From the NCBI GenBank assembly GCA_964606575.1, contig CAZSHA010000098.1, forward strand, positions 1 to 5,945: 5,945 bases of DNA, read 5' to 3'. Made by a program: the position numbers and the translations under genes. This document shows, one piece after another, positions 1-5,611 of the stretch (the stretch's first letter is position 1; every line of letters begins with the position of its first letter). Under the pieces are notes generated by a model. The model ran no database searches. It saw only the letters and a list, made by a program, of their open reading frames with translations, and was not told the DNA's origin. This DNA comes from RGIG4576 sp964606575. GTDB taxonomy: Bacteria > Bacteroidota > Bacteroidia > Bacteroidales > Muribaculaceae.

Positions 1-249
1 CCTTCAAACGTAGATTTCGTTATTCCTGCTAACGACGATGCTTCTAAGTCAATCGAAATCATTCTCGACACTGTTTGTTCAGCGATGAACGAAGGTGCGG
101 AAGAACGTAAAGCCGAAAAAGTTGACACCGTAGCTGCCGGCGAAGGTGAAGCCGCTCCCGCCCCCAAGCGCGAACGTCGTCGCATTCGCAAAGCCGATGC
201 TGAAGCTCCCGCAGCTGAAGCACCCGCAGCTGAAGAAGCCAACGCTTAA
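1..249 (+). CDS. rpsB: 30S ribosomal protein S2, C-terminal part (5' end outside window)
   Basis: The frame is open from base 1 and ends at TAA 247-249, giving 82 residues of a protein whose start lies upstream. The first residues, PSNVDFVIPANDDASKSIEI, match the conserved end of the bacterial S2 fold, where the last helices pack after the VDFVIPANDDA strand. S2 is a late-assembling protein of the 30S subunit, on the solvent side near S1. After about residue 33 of this fragment the sequence leaves the conserved core and becomes a charged tail: a Glu/Lys-rich linker, a basic patch (KRERRRIRK), then an Ala/Pro/Glu low-complexity end. Such tails vary among Bacteroidetes S2 proteins, and I infer this one is disordered. 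tsf follows after 40 bp, the classical rpsB-tsf order, so the two are very likely co-transcribed. The codon choice (GAA, GCT, CGT, AAC) resembles that of a highly expressed gene. Confidence 0.96.
   Translation, partial: PSNVDFVIPANDDASKSIEIILDTVCSAMNEGAEERKAEKVDTVAAGEGEAAPAPKRERRRIRKADAEAPAAEAPAAEEANA
202..231 (+). repeat. Two tandem 15-bp units in the rpsB tail
   Basis: Two adjacent 15-bp copies (202-216 and 217-231) differ by one base (GCT versus GCA) and each encode Glu-Ala-Pro-Ala-Ala. They make up the Ala/Pro/Glu tail of S2. This is an in-frame short tandem repeat whose copy number could vary between strains without shifting the frame; that variation is inference. Confidence 0.75.
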
Positions 250-289
250 TTAACCTATTATTAACCATTCATTAAAACTATCATAAGAT

Positions 290-1285
290 ATGGCAGTTAC
301 AATGGCAGAAATCAGCAAACTACGTCAAATGACTGGTGCTGGTATGATGGATTGCAAAAAGGCTCTTACTGAAGCCAACAACGATATGGACGCTGCTATC
401 GAAATCCTTCGTAAAAAAGGACAAGCAGTGGCAGCTAAACGTGAAGACCGCACAGCTTCTGAAGGATGCGTTCTAGCTCAATCTACAGGCGAATATGCAG
501 CTGTAGTGGCTCTAAATTGCGAAACAGACTTCGTTGGAAAGAACGAAGGATTCGTAAACCTTACAAAGTCTATCCTTGCGGCAGCAGTTGCAGCTAAGGC
601 TAAATCAATCGACGAAGTTAAGGCTATCGAGATAAACGGCACTAAGATTGCCGACCTTATAGTAGAAGAATCTGGTAAGACTGGCGAAAAGATGGAACTT
701 GGTGCATTTGAATATGTAGAAGCTTCTGCTACTATCGCTTACAACCACTTCGGAAACAAACTTGCAACTCTTGTTGCATTCAGCAAGGCTGGTATCGACG
801 AACAAGTTTACAAGAACGTAGCTATGCAAGTAGCGGCTATGAATCCTCTTGCAGTTGATGAATGTGACGTTGCTGAAGAAGTAAAAGAAAAGGAAATCGC
901 TGTAGCTATCGAAAAGACTAAGGCCGAACAAGTGCAAAAGGCTGTAGAAGCCGCTTTGAAGAAGGCTGGCATCAACCCTGCACACGTTGACAGCGAAGAC
1001 CACATGGAAAGCAACAAGGCTAAAGGCTGGATCACCGAAGATGATGTGATTAAGGCTAAAGAAATCATCGCTACAGTTTCGGCCGAGAAGGCTGCGAACC
1101 TTCCAGAGGCAATGATTCAAAACATCGCTAAGGGTCGTCTAGGCAAATTCTTGAAAGAAGTATGCTTGTTGAACCAAGAAGACGTAACAGGTGAAGAAAA
1201 GAAAACAGTACGTGAAACATTGAAGGCTGTTGATGCTGATTTGAAGGTTCTTTCTTTCAAGCGTGTTAACTTGAACGTTGACTAA
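290..1285 (+). CDS. tsf: Translation elongation factor Ts (EF-Ts)
   Basis: EF-Ts is the cytoplasmic guanine-nucleotide exchange factor that releases GDP from EF-Tu. The 331-residue product fits the roughly 330 residues usual in Bacteroidetes, somewhat longer than E. coli EF-Ts (about 283). The N-terminal UBA-like domain (about residues 5-45) carries the family signature LRQMTGAGMMDCKKAL. The EF-Tu-contacting motif TDFVGKN is at residues 79-85 (TDFV is the E. coli core motif). The core subdomains follow, and the conserved end motif IAKGRLGKFLKEVCLLNQ lies near residues 279-296. I chose the ATG at 290 because MAVTMAEISKLR is the usual Bacteroidales N-terminus; the second ATG (302) would trim only four residues. 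There is no obvious Shine-Dalgarno, as expected in this phylum. It follows rpsB by 40 bp and ends 21 bp before a terminator hairpin, so it is the last gene of the operon. Confidence 0.98.
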   Translation: MAVTMAEISKLRQMTGAGMMDCKKALTEANNDMDAAIEILRKKGQAVAAKREDRTASEGCVLAQSTGEYAAVVALNCETDFVGKNEGFVNLTKSILAAAVAAKAKSIDEVKAIEINGTKIADLIVEESGKTGEKMELGAFEYVEASATIAYNHFGNKLATLVAFSKAGIDEQVYKNVAMQVAAMNPLAVDECDVAEEVKEKEIAVAIEKTKAEQVQKAVEAALKKAGINPAHVDSEDHMESNKAKGWITEDDVIKAKEIIATVSAEKAANLPEAMIQNIAKGRLGKFLKEVCLLNQEDVTGEEKKTVRETLKAVDADLKVLSFKRVNLNVD

Positions 1286-1306
1286 TCAACAATAAAACAT
1301 ATCAAA

Positions 1307-1338
1307 AAAATAGGCTGTCCAACTGGATAGCCTATTTT
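1307..1338 (+). terminator. Rho-independent terminator of the rpsB-tsf operon
   Basis: The arms AAAATAGGCTGTCC (1307-1320) and GGATAGCCTATTTT (1325-1338) pair over 14 bp with a single G-U wobble, around an AACT loop. The 3' arm ends in TTTT, and the 5' arm lies at the end of a run of seven A residues (1304-1310). The A-run makes the element usable in both directions, although both flanking genes point the same way. It separates the translation operon from the sugar-nucleotide operon. Confidence 0.93.
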
Positions 1339-1385
1339 CATTTAAAATAATACCCGCCCTACCTCCGTTAATAAATTATATTTAT

Positions 1386-1393
1386 TACCTTTG
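1386..1393 (+). promoter_or_regulatory. Bacteroidetes -7 promoter box for the sugar-nucleotide operon
   Basis: TACCTTTG exactly fits the TAnnTTTG -7 consensus used by the Bacteroidetes primary sigma factor. It sits in AT-rich DNA between the tsf terminator and the rfbB start. No good -33 TTTG box is visible; the nearest candidate is GTTA at 1367-1370, at slightly short spacing, so strength is uncertain. Transcription would start near 1399, leaving a leader of about 20 nt that is almost free of G and so probably unstructured. Confidence 0.72.
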
Positions 1394-1418
1394 TAACAAC
1401 ACTAAACAACCCATAAAT

Positions 1419-2615
1419 ATGACTTACCTTGTTACAGGCGGTGCTGGATTTATTGGTGCCAATTACGTTAAATATCTACTTAAAAAATACAACGAGAACG
1501 TAAATATCATAATTCTCGATGCCTTGACATACGCTGGCAACCTTCTAACTCTTAAAGACGAACTTAACCGCCCTAACATCACTTTTATAAAGGGCGACAT
1601 TGGCGATTGTGATATTGTCAGCAAGATTCTCACCGAACATGATGTGGACTACATCGTGAATTTCGCAGCTGAAAGCCACGTTGACCGTAGCATCACAAAC
1701 CCTAGACTATTTTTGGAAACCAATATACTTGGCACGCACAACATGCTAGAATGTGCCAGGAAAGCATGGTTCACAGGGAAAACGCCCGACAACAAATGCA
1801 CATATAAAGAGGGTAAAAAGTTCTTACAAATCTCTACAGATGAAGTTTACGGCTCTCTAAGCAAAGATTACGATACGGCACAAGCCTTACCTGTAACCAA
1901 GGAAATAAAGGCTGTAATTGGCGACAGAACCGATATGAAAACCTTTGGTGACACATATTTCACTGAAAATACCCCTCTGTCACCACGCTCGCCTTATTCG
2001 TCATCAAAAACAAGTGCCGACATGATAGCAATGGCATATTTCCACACTTATGAATTTCCGATAAATATAACCCGATGTAGCAACAACTATGGACCTTTCC
2101 ACTTCCCCGAAAAGCTTATACCGCTCATTATCAAGAATATTCTTGAGGGGAAAAATTTACCTGTGTACGGGAAAGGAGAAAATGTGCGTGACTGGCTATA
2201 CGTAGAGGATCACGCAAAGGGAATCGACCTTGTGCTTCATAAAGGAAAAACTGGTGAGGTGTACAATATTGGCGGGTTCAATGAGGAAAGCAATATAAAT
2301 ATCGTGAAACAAGTTATAGCCTTGATTTCAAAGATTATGAAAGAACAACCAAGCTACCAAAGCCTCTTGAAATGCAAACTGGAAGACATCAACGACAACC
2401 TAATTGAATACGTCACCGATAGACCTGGGCACGACATGCGTTATGCAATGGATCCCACAAAAATAGCTACCGAATTAGGATGGTATCCCGAAACAACATT
2501 TAAAGAGGGAATCAAAAAGACAATCTTATGGTATCTTGACAACCAAGAATGGGTGGAAAGTGTCACTTCAGGTGATTATCAAAAATACTATCAAGAAATG
2601 TACTCAAACAGATAA
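1419..2615 (+). CDS. rfbB: dTDP-glucose 4,6-dehydratase (RmlB/RfbB)
   Basis: This NAD-dependent short-chain dehydrogenase/reductase converts dTDP-glucose to dTDP-4-keto-6-deoxyglucose in the cytoplasm, the branch point for rhamnose, Fuc3N, Qui3N and related sugars. The start at 1419 gives MTYLVTGGAGFIGANY, with the Rossmann GxxGxxG at residues 7-13 directly at the N-terminus. Further landmarks are LDALTYAGN (33-41), the GDIGD acidic motif (59-63), NFAAESHVDRSI (81-92), the catalytic STDEVYG with Thr140-Asp141-Glu142, and the Tyr193-x3-Lys197 pair in SPYSSSK. The substrate-side signature CSNNYGPFHFPEKLIPL (220-236) and the late RPGHDMRYA (335-343) are also present. Asp-Glu next to Thr is diagnostic of the dehydratase rather than a plain epimerase. 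At 398 residues it is longer than enteric RmlB (about 355-361). Part of the excess lies between Glu142 and Tyr193, about 20 residues longer than I recall for E. coli, and part at about 306-330. It is the first gene of the operon, 42 bp before rfbA. Confidence 0.97.
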   Translation: MTYLVTGGAGFIGANYVKYLLKKYNENVNIIILDALTYAGNLLTLKDELNRPNITFIKGDIGDCDIVSKILTEHDVDYIVNFAAESHVDRSITNPRLFLETNILGTHNMLECARKAWFTGKTPDNKCTYKEGKKFLQISTDEVYGSLSKDYDTAQALPVTKEIKAVIGDRTDMKTFGDTYFTENTPLSPRSPYSSSKTSADMIAMAYFHTYEFPINITRCSNNYGPFHFPEKLIPLIIKNILEGKNLPVYGKGENVRDWLYVEDHAKGIDLVLHKGKTGEVYNIGGFNEESNINIVKQVIALISKIMKEQPSYQSLLKCKLEDINDNLIEYVTDRPGHDMRYAMDPTKIATELGWYPETTFKEGIKKTILWYLDNQEWVESVTSGDYQKYYQEMYSNR

Positions 2616-2657
2616 AACTGGACGAGTTAGTATTAACTACCAAACTTTTAACTATTT

Positions 2658-3539
2658 ATGAAAGGTATCGTATTAGCCGGAGGAAGCGGCACACGCTTAT
2701 ATCCAATCACTAAAGGCATATCAAAACAACTCGTTCCTATATATGACAAACCGATGGTATTCTACCCTATTTCGGTTTTAATGCTAGCTGGGATTAAAGA
2801 CATTCTCATAATCTCAACTCCCGATGACCTGCCAATGTTCAAACGGTTACTGGGAACAGGTAAAGAAATAGGTGTAAACTTCCAGTATGCAGTACAACCT
2901 TATCCAGGTGGACTGGCACAAGCTTTTATAATCGGAGAAGATTTTTTAGATTCTGATACGGCATGCCTTGTTCTAGGTGATAACATATTTTATGGGCAGA
3001 GTTTCTCACGCATGCTTGAAGCGGCAAAAAATAATGCAGACAACAATATGGCTACGCTATTCGCTTATGCCGTAAAAGACCCAGAACGATATGGAGTAGT
3101 TTCATTCAACGAAGAAGGGATACCGACAAAAGTCGTCGAGAAACCCGCCACACCAGAATCAAACTATGCAGTCACTGGTCTATATTTCTATCCCAGCGAT
3201 GTTGTCGAAATAGCAAAGGCAATAAAACCGTCAACGAGAGGAGAACTTGAGATTACATCAATCAATCAAATCTATTTGGAACAAAACAGAACATCAGTTC
3301 AAAAGCTAGGAAGAGGTTTTGCATGGCTTGATACAGGAACACCAGAATCAATGAACGATGCCGCAAACTTTATACAGTCTATCCAAAACAGACAAGGCGT
3401 ACAAGTCGCCGCACTTGAAGAAATTGCATTCCGTAAAGGCTGGATTTCTGCTGAACAGTTGAAAGAGCTTGCCGAACCGATGAAAAAGAATGAATACGGA
3501 CAATATCTTTTACAATTGGCTGAAAATGGGATTAAGTGA
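2658..3539 (+). CDS. rfbA: Glucose-1-phosphate thymidylyltransferase (RmlA/RfbA)
   Basis: RmlA joins glucose-1-phosphate and dTTP to give dTDP-glucose and pyrophosphate, the substrate of the upstream dehydratase. The 293 residues match the usual 286-295. The nucleotidyltransferase signature GIVLAGGSGTRLYPIT is at residues 3-18, with the conserved KQLVPIYDKPM following (23-33). The metal-binding Asp108 lies in LVLGDNIFYG (104-113). ERYGVV (143-148), VVEKP (159-163), the sugar-binding RGELEIT (194-200) and AWLDTGTPESM (222-232) complete the short-form RmlA pattern, including the C-terminal helices of the allosteric dTDP site. The 42-bp gap from rfbB has no TAnnTTTG box, only a small AGTTA/TAACT inverted repeat (2625-2638), so co-transcription is likely. 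The last 14 bases overlap the next gene. Confidence 0.98.
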   Translation: MKGIVLAGGSGTRLYPITKGISKQLVPIYDKPMVFYPISVLMLAGIKDILIISTPDDLPMFKRLLGTGKEIGVNFQYAVQPYPGGLAQAFIIGEDFLDSDTACLVLGDNIFYGQSFSRMLEAAKNNADNNMATLFAYAVKDPERYGVVSFNEEGIPTKVVEKPATPESNYAVTGLYFYPSDVVEIAKAIKPSTRGELEITSINQIYLEQNRTSVQKLGRGFAWLDTGTPESMNDAANFIQSIQNRQGVQVAALEEIAFRKGWISAEQLKELAEPMKKNEYGQYLLQLAENGIK

Positions 3540-3951
3540 AGCTAAAATTATTGATTTACCGAAGATTTGTGACCCAAGAGGTAACCTATCTTTCATAGAA
3601 AGTAACAACCACGTGCCTTTCAAGATAGAACGCACCTATTGGATTTATGACGTTCCCGGAGGTAAAACCCGTTCAGGTCATGCGTTCCGCACGCAAGAAG
3701 AGTTCATAGTGGCACTCTCTGGCAGTTTTGATATAGTTCTTAAAGACGCTTTCGGCAATTCTCAAACGTATCACATGGCTCGTTCCTATTTTGGGTTATA
3801 TATTCCAGCAATGACATGGAGGGAAATAGTTAATTTCTCAACCAACTCTGTTGCAATGATTCTTTCATCCACGAAATACGATCCGAACGATTATATCGAG
3901 GATTACGACACTTACAAACAATTGCACTCCAACAATGAAAGAGAAGATTGA
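3526..3951 (+). CDS. FdtA/QdtA-family cupin, putative dTDP-sugar 3,4-ketoisomerase, copy 1 (HAF variant)
   Basis: The family moves the keto group of dTDP-4-keto-6-deoxyglucose from C4 to C3, preparing C3 for amination. I chose ATG 3526 (141 residues; MGLSEAKIIDLPKI) because it matches the usual family length of about 139. An ATG at 3490 in the same frame would add 12 residues encoded inside rfbA. The 14-bp overlap with rfbA suggests translational coupling. Landmarks are DPRGNLSFIE (16-25), RTYWIYDVPGG (36-46), RSGHAFRTQEEF (49-60), LSGSFDIVL (64-72), GLYIPAMTWREI (90-101) and a Tyr-Asp-rich C-terminus. By alignment from memory to Aneurinibacillus FdtA, His52 matches catalytic His49, but the second His (FdtA His51) is Phe54. 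Arg18 matches the FdtA-type residue, while Arg99 after Trp98 matches the QdtA type, so product stereochemistry (xylo or ribo 3-keto sugar) cannot be read off. It may be an active variant or a partner of the next gene's product. Soluble; no signal peptide. Confidence 0.85.
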   Translation: MGLSEAKIIDLPKICDPRGNLSFIESNNHVPFKIERTYWIYDVPGGKTRSGHAFRTQEEFIVALSGSFDIVLKDAFGNSQTYHMARSYFGLYIPAMTWREIVNFSTNSVAMILSSTKYDPNDYIEDYDTYKQLHSNNERED

Positions 3952-4384
3952 CTCACATGCCACATCTAGTTTGAACGATTGCCGTATCATTACGCTCAGC
4001 AAGCACCACCACGAAAACGGCAACCTGACGGTAGTTGAAAGCGAGAATGAAATTCCTTTTGACATAAAACGCATATATTACATATATGATCTTCCAGGCG
4101 GAGCCGAACGTGGAGGACACTCGCATAAAGAGTGTGCAAGTTTGCTTATAGCTGCCAGTGGTAGCTTTAACGTTGAAATCACCGACGGAGTAGACAAACT
4201 GGTTTTTACACTAAACCGTTCAAATATGGGTTTATACATAGCACCTGGAATTTGGCGAACTTTAAATAATTTTTCGTCAGGCTCGGTTGCTCTATCTATA
4301 GCATCTCATAAATATGATGCCGAAGACTACGTATACGATTATGAAGAGTTTCTTAAAAGAACAGCTGTAAAACGCAATCAATGA
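3935..4384 (+). CDS. FdtA/QdtA-family cupin, putative dTDP-sugar 3,4-ketoisomerase, copy 2 (HSH variant)
   Basis: This is a second cupin of the same family, 149 residues, beginning inside the end of copy 1 (17-bp overlap). It carries an N-terminal extension of about 10 residues beyond the family core. Over the roughly 115-residue core I count about 40% identity to copy 1. Shared blocks include GNL, PF-I-R-Y-IYD-PGG, SGSF, RS--GLYI, NFS--SVA and KYD--DY. The HxH pair is intact here (His62-Ser63-His64 in ERGGHSHKE), matching FdtA His49/His51. The position that is Arg in FdtA and, as I recall, Tyr in QdtA is Asn28 in HHENGNL, and Trp107 is followed by Arg108 as in QdtA. If only one of the pair is the classical ketoisomerase, this one has the more complete set of histidines. 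The xylo/ribo outcome is not predictable. The aminotransferase starts four bases after the stop, so expression is almost certainly coupled. No transmembrane segment or signal peptide is visible. Confidence 0.86.
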   Translation: MKEKIDSHATSSLNDCRIITLSKHHHENGNLTVVESENEIPFDIKRIYYIYDLPGGAERGGHSHKECASLLIAASGSFNVEITDGVDKLVFTLNRSNMGLYIAPGIWRTLNNFSSGSVALSIASHKYDAEDYVYDYEEFLKRTAVKRNQ

Positions 4385-4388
4385 TAAA

Positions 4389-5522
4389 ATGGCAATCAAA
4401 TATCCTTTTCTTGATCTAAAACCAGTTAATAAACCTTTTGAGGAAGAGCTGAAGAAAGCTGCTTGCGATGTTATATCATCAGGCAGATATATTAACGGCG
4501 ATTACGTAACCAAGCTAGAGAATGAAATCGCATCAATATGCCAAACCGAACACGCCATTGCAGTAAGCAATGGACTTGATGCGTTACGGCTTATCATCCA
4601 AGCATATAAGGAGCTCGGGATATTTCAAAGCGACGACGAAATACTGATACCCGCAAACACATATATAGCAACAGCTTTAGCCGTTAGTGGAGCAGGGCTA
4701 AAACCAATCATGGTGGATATATCACCCGTTACGCTAAACATTGACACATCTTTAATTGAACAAGCCATTTCAAAGCGAACAGTAGCCATAATGCCAGTAC
4801 ATTTATACGGTACGCCATGCTGGGACAAAACTCTCATGGATGTTGCAGATAAACACGGTCTTAGAATAATAGAGGACAATGCACAAGCAATCGGAGCTAA
4901 ATCCAATACAGTCGGATTACATGGCACTTTCGTCACTGGCGGATTAGGTGATACGGCTGGAATTAGCTTCTATCCAACAAAAAATCTCGGTGCATTGGGA
5001 GATGCTGGTATCATAACAACCAACGATTCGATATTGGCTAACACCGTAAGGGCTTTGGCAAACTACGGTGCAGATAAGCGTTATCACAACATTTACAAAG
5101 GAGCTAATTGCCGCATGGATGAATTGCAAGCCGCAATGTTACTTGTAAAGCTGCCACACCTAGAAAAAGAAAATATCCGCCGTCAACAACTCGTGAACAT
5201 ATACAACAAGCTCATAAACAACCCGCATATTACCGCACCCGCCATATTCAACGATATGACACAAGTATGGCATCAATATCCGCTTAGAGTAATAGAACGT
5301 GAGCAATTCATCAAGTACATGGAAGACAATGGAGTGGCAACGGACATTATCTACCCTACCCCCATACACAAACAGCCATGTTATAAAAATGAATTTCCCA
5401 ACACCCATTGCCCAGAAGCAGAACTTTTTGCAAAGGAAGTCATATGCCTACCTATAGGCTCACACATTAGTGCAGAAGACGGCGAAAAAATAGCTGAAAT
5501 TGTTAATCAATTTACCATTTGA
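4389..5522 (+). CDS. DegT/DnrJ/EryC1/StrS-family sugar 3-aminotransferase (FdtB/QdtB-like)
   Basis: This is a PLP-dependent aminotransferase of fold type I, predicted to transfer an amino group (usually from glutamate) to C3 of the dTDP-3-keto-6-deoxyhexose made by the cupin(s), giving dTDP-3-amino-3,6-dideoxyhexose. The 377 residues fit the family (about 360-380). The N-terminus PFLDLKPVN is typical. Landmarks are SNGLDALRL (60-68; cofactor phosphate region), IPANTYIAT (87-95), HLYG (138-141), IIEDNAQAIGA (160-170) with Asp163 for the pyridine nitrogen, SFYPTKNLGALGDAG (193-207) with Lys198 as the Schiff-base lysine, and NCRMDELQAA (240-249). The motif KNLGALGD is what I know from C3 aminotransferases (FdtB, QdtB, TylB, DesV), rather than the KN(I/L)TT-EGG of C4 enzymes. 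This and the cupins next door support C3 specificity. It is the last gene of the operon; no N-acetyltransferase follows. FdtB and QdtB are not separable by eye, so I give no symbol. Confidence 0.93.
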   Translation: MAIKYPFLDLKPVNKPFEEELKKAACDVISSGRYINGDYVTKLENEIASICQTEHAIAVSNGLDALRLIIQAYKELGIFQSDDEILIPANTYIATALAVSGAGLKPIMVDISPVTLNIDTSLIEQAISKRTVAIMPVHLYGTPCWDKTLMDVADKHGLRIIEDNAQAIGAKSNTVGLHGTFVTGGLGDTAGISFYPTKNLGALGDAGIITTNDSILANTVRALANYGADKRYHNIYKGANCRMDELQAAMLLVKLPHLEKENIRRQQLVNIYNKLINNPHITAPAIFNDMTQVWHQYPLRVIEREQFIKYMEDNGVATDIIYPTPIHKQPCYKNEFPNTHCPEAELFAKEVICLPIGSHISAEDGEKIAEIVNQFTI

Positions 5523-5529
5523 ATAGCAT

Positions 5530-5562
5530 AAAATATAATTTATGTTAATTTAAAATATTTTT
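5530..5562 (+). terminator. Weak AT-only hairpin after the operon, possible terminator
   Basis: AAAATAT (5530-5536) can pair with ATATTTT (5555-5561), the latter being part of a short T-run. The stem has no G-C pair and an 18-nt loop, so it is a poor intrinsic terminator. It is noted because no better one lies immediately behind the aminotransferase; the operon may instead read on to 5732-5763 or 5853-5895. Confidence 0.25.
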
Positions 5563-5574
5563 ATCGTCAATTTA

Positions 5575-5606
5575 TATGTTTTATAACATAAATACTATTA
5601 TCTTTG
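5575..5606 (+). promoter_or_regulatory. Bacteroidetes promoter for the candidate small RNA
   Basis: TATCTTTG (5599-5606) fits the TAnnTTTG -7 consensus. About 19 nt upstream lies TGTT (5577-5580), an acceptable partial -33 element. The spacer begins with a perfect inverted repeat, TATGTT-TTAT-AACATA (5575-5590), which could be an operator or simply AT-rich chance. Predicted transcription start is near 5612. No protein gene starts within the next 300 bases, so the promoter most likely drives an RNA. Confidence 0.68.
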
Positions 5607-5611
5607 CATCA

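Noticed and set aside
59..268. A 69-codon - strand frame across the rpsB tail
   Set aside because: Its Arg/Leu-rich composition is the antisense of the Glu/Ala/Arg repeats of S2, and no promoter or terminator fits it.
605..1120. A 171-codon open frame on the - strand, antisense to tsf
   Set aside because: It lies wholly inside the well-conserved tsf gene, and its predicted protein resembles no family I know. The open frame follows from the biased codon use of tsf. The nested 808-1068 frame is rejected for the same reason.
3490..3525. An upstream ATG for cupin copy 1
   Set aside because: It would add 12 residues encoded within the rfbA C-terminus, and the family's N-terminus aligns with the start at 3526.
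3865..4074. A 69-codon - strand frame across the junction of the two cupins
   Set aside because: It overlaps two convincing + strand genes and shows no recognisable motif.
4625..5408. Three - strand frames (4625-4936, 4944-5129, 5160-5408) inside the aminotransferase
   Set aside because: All are antisense to strongly conserved motifs of the aminotransferase and have no recognisable domains.
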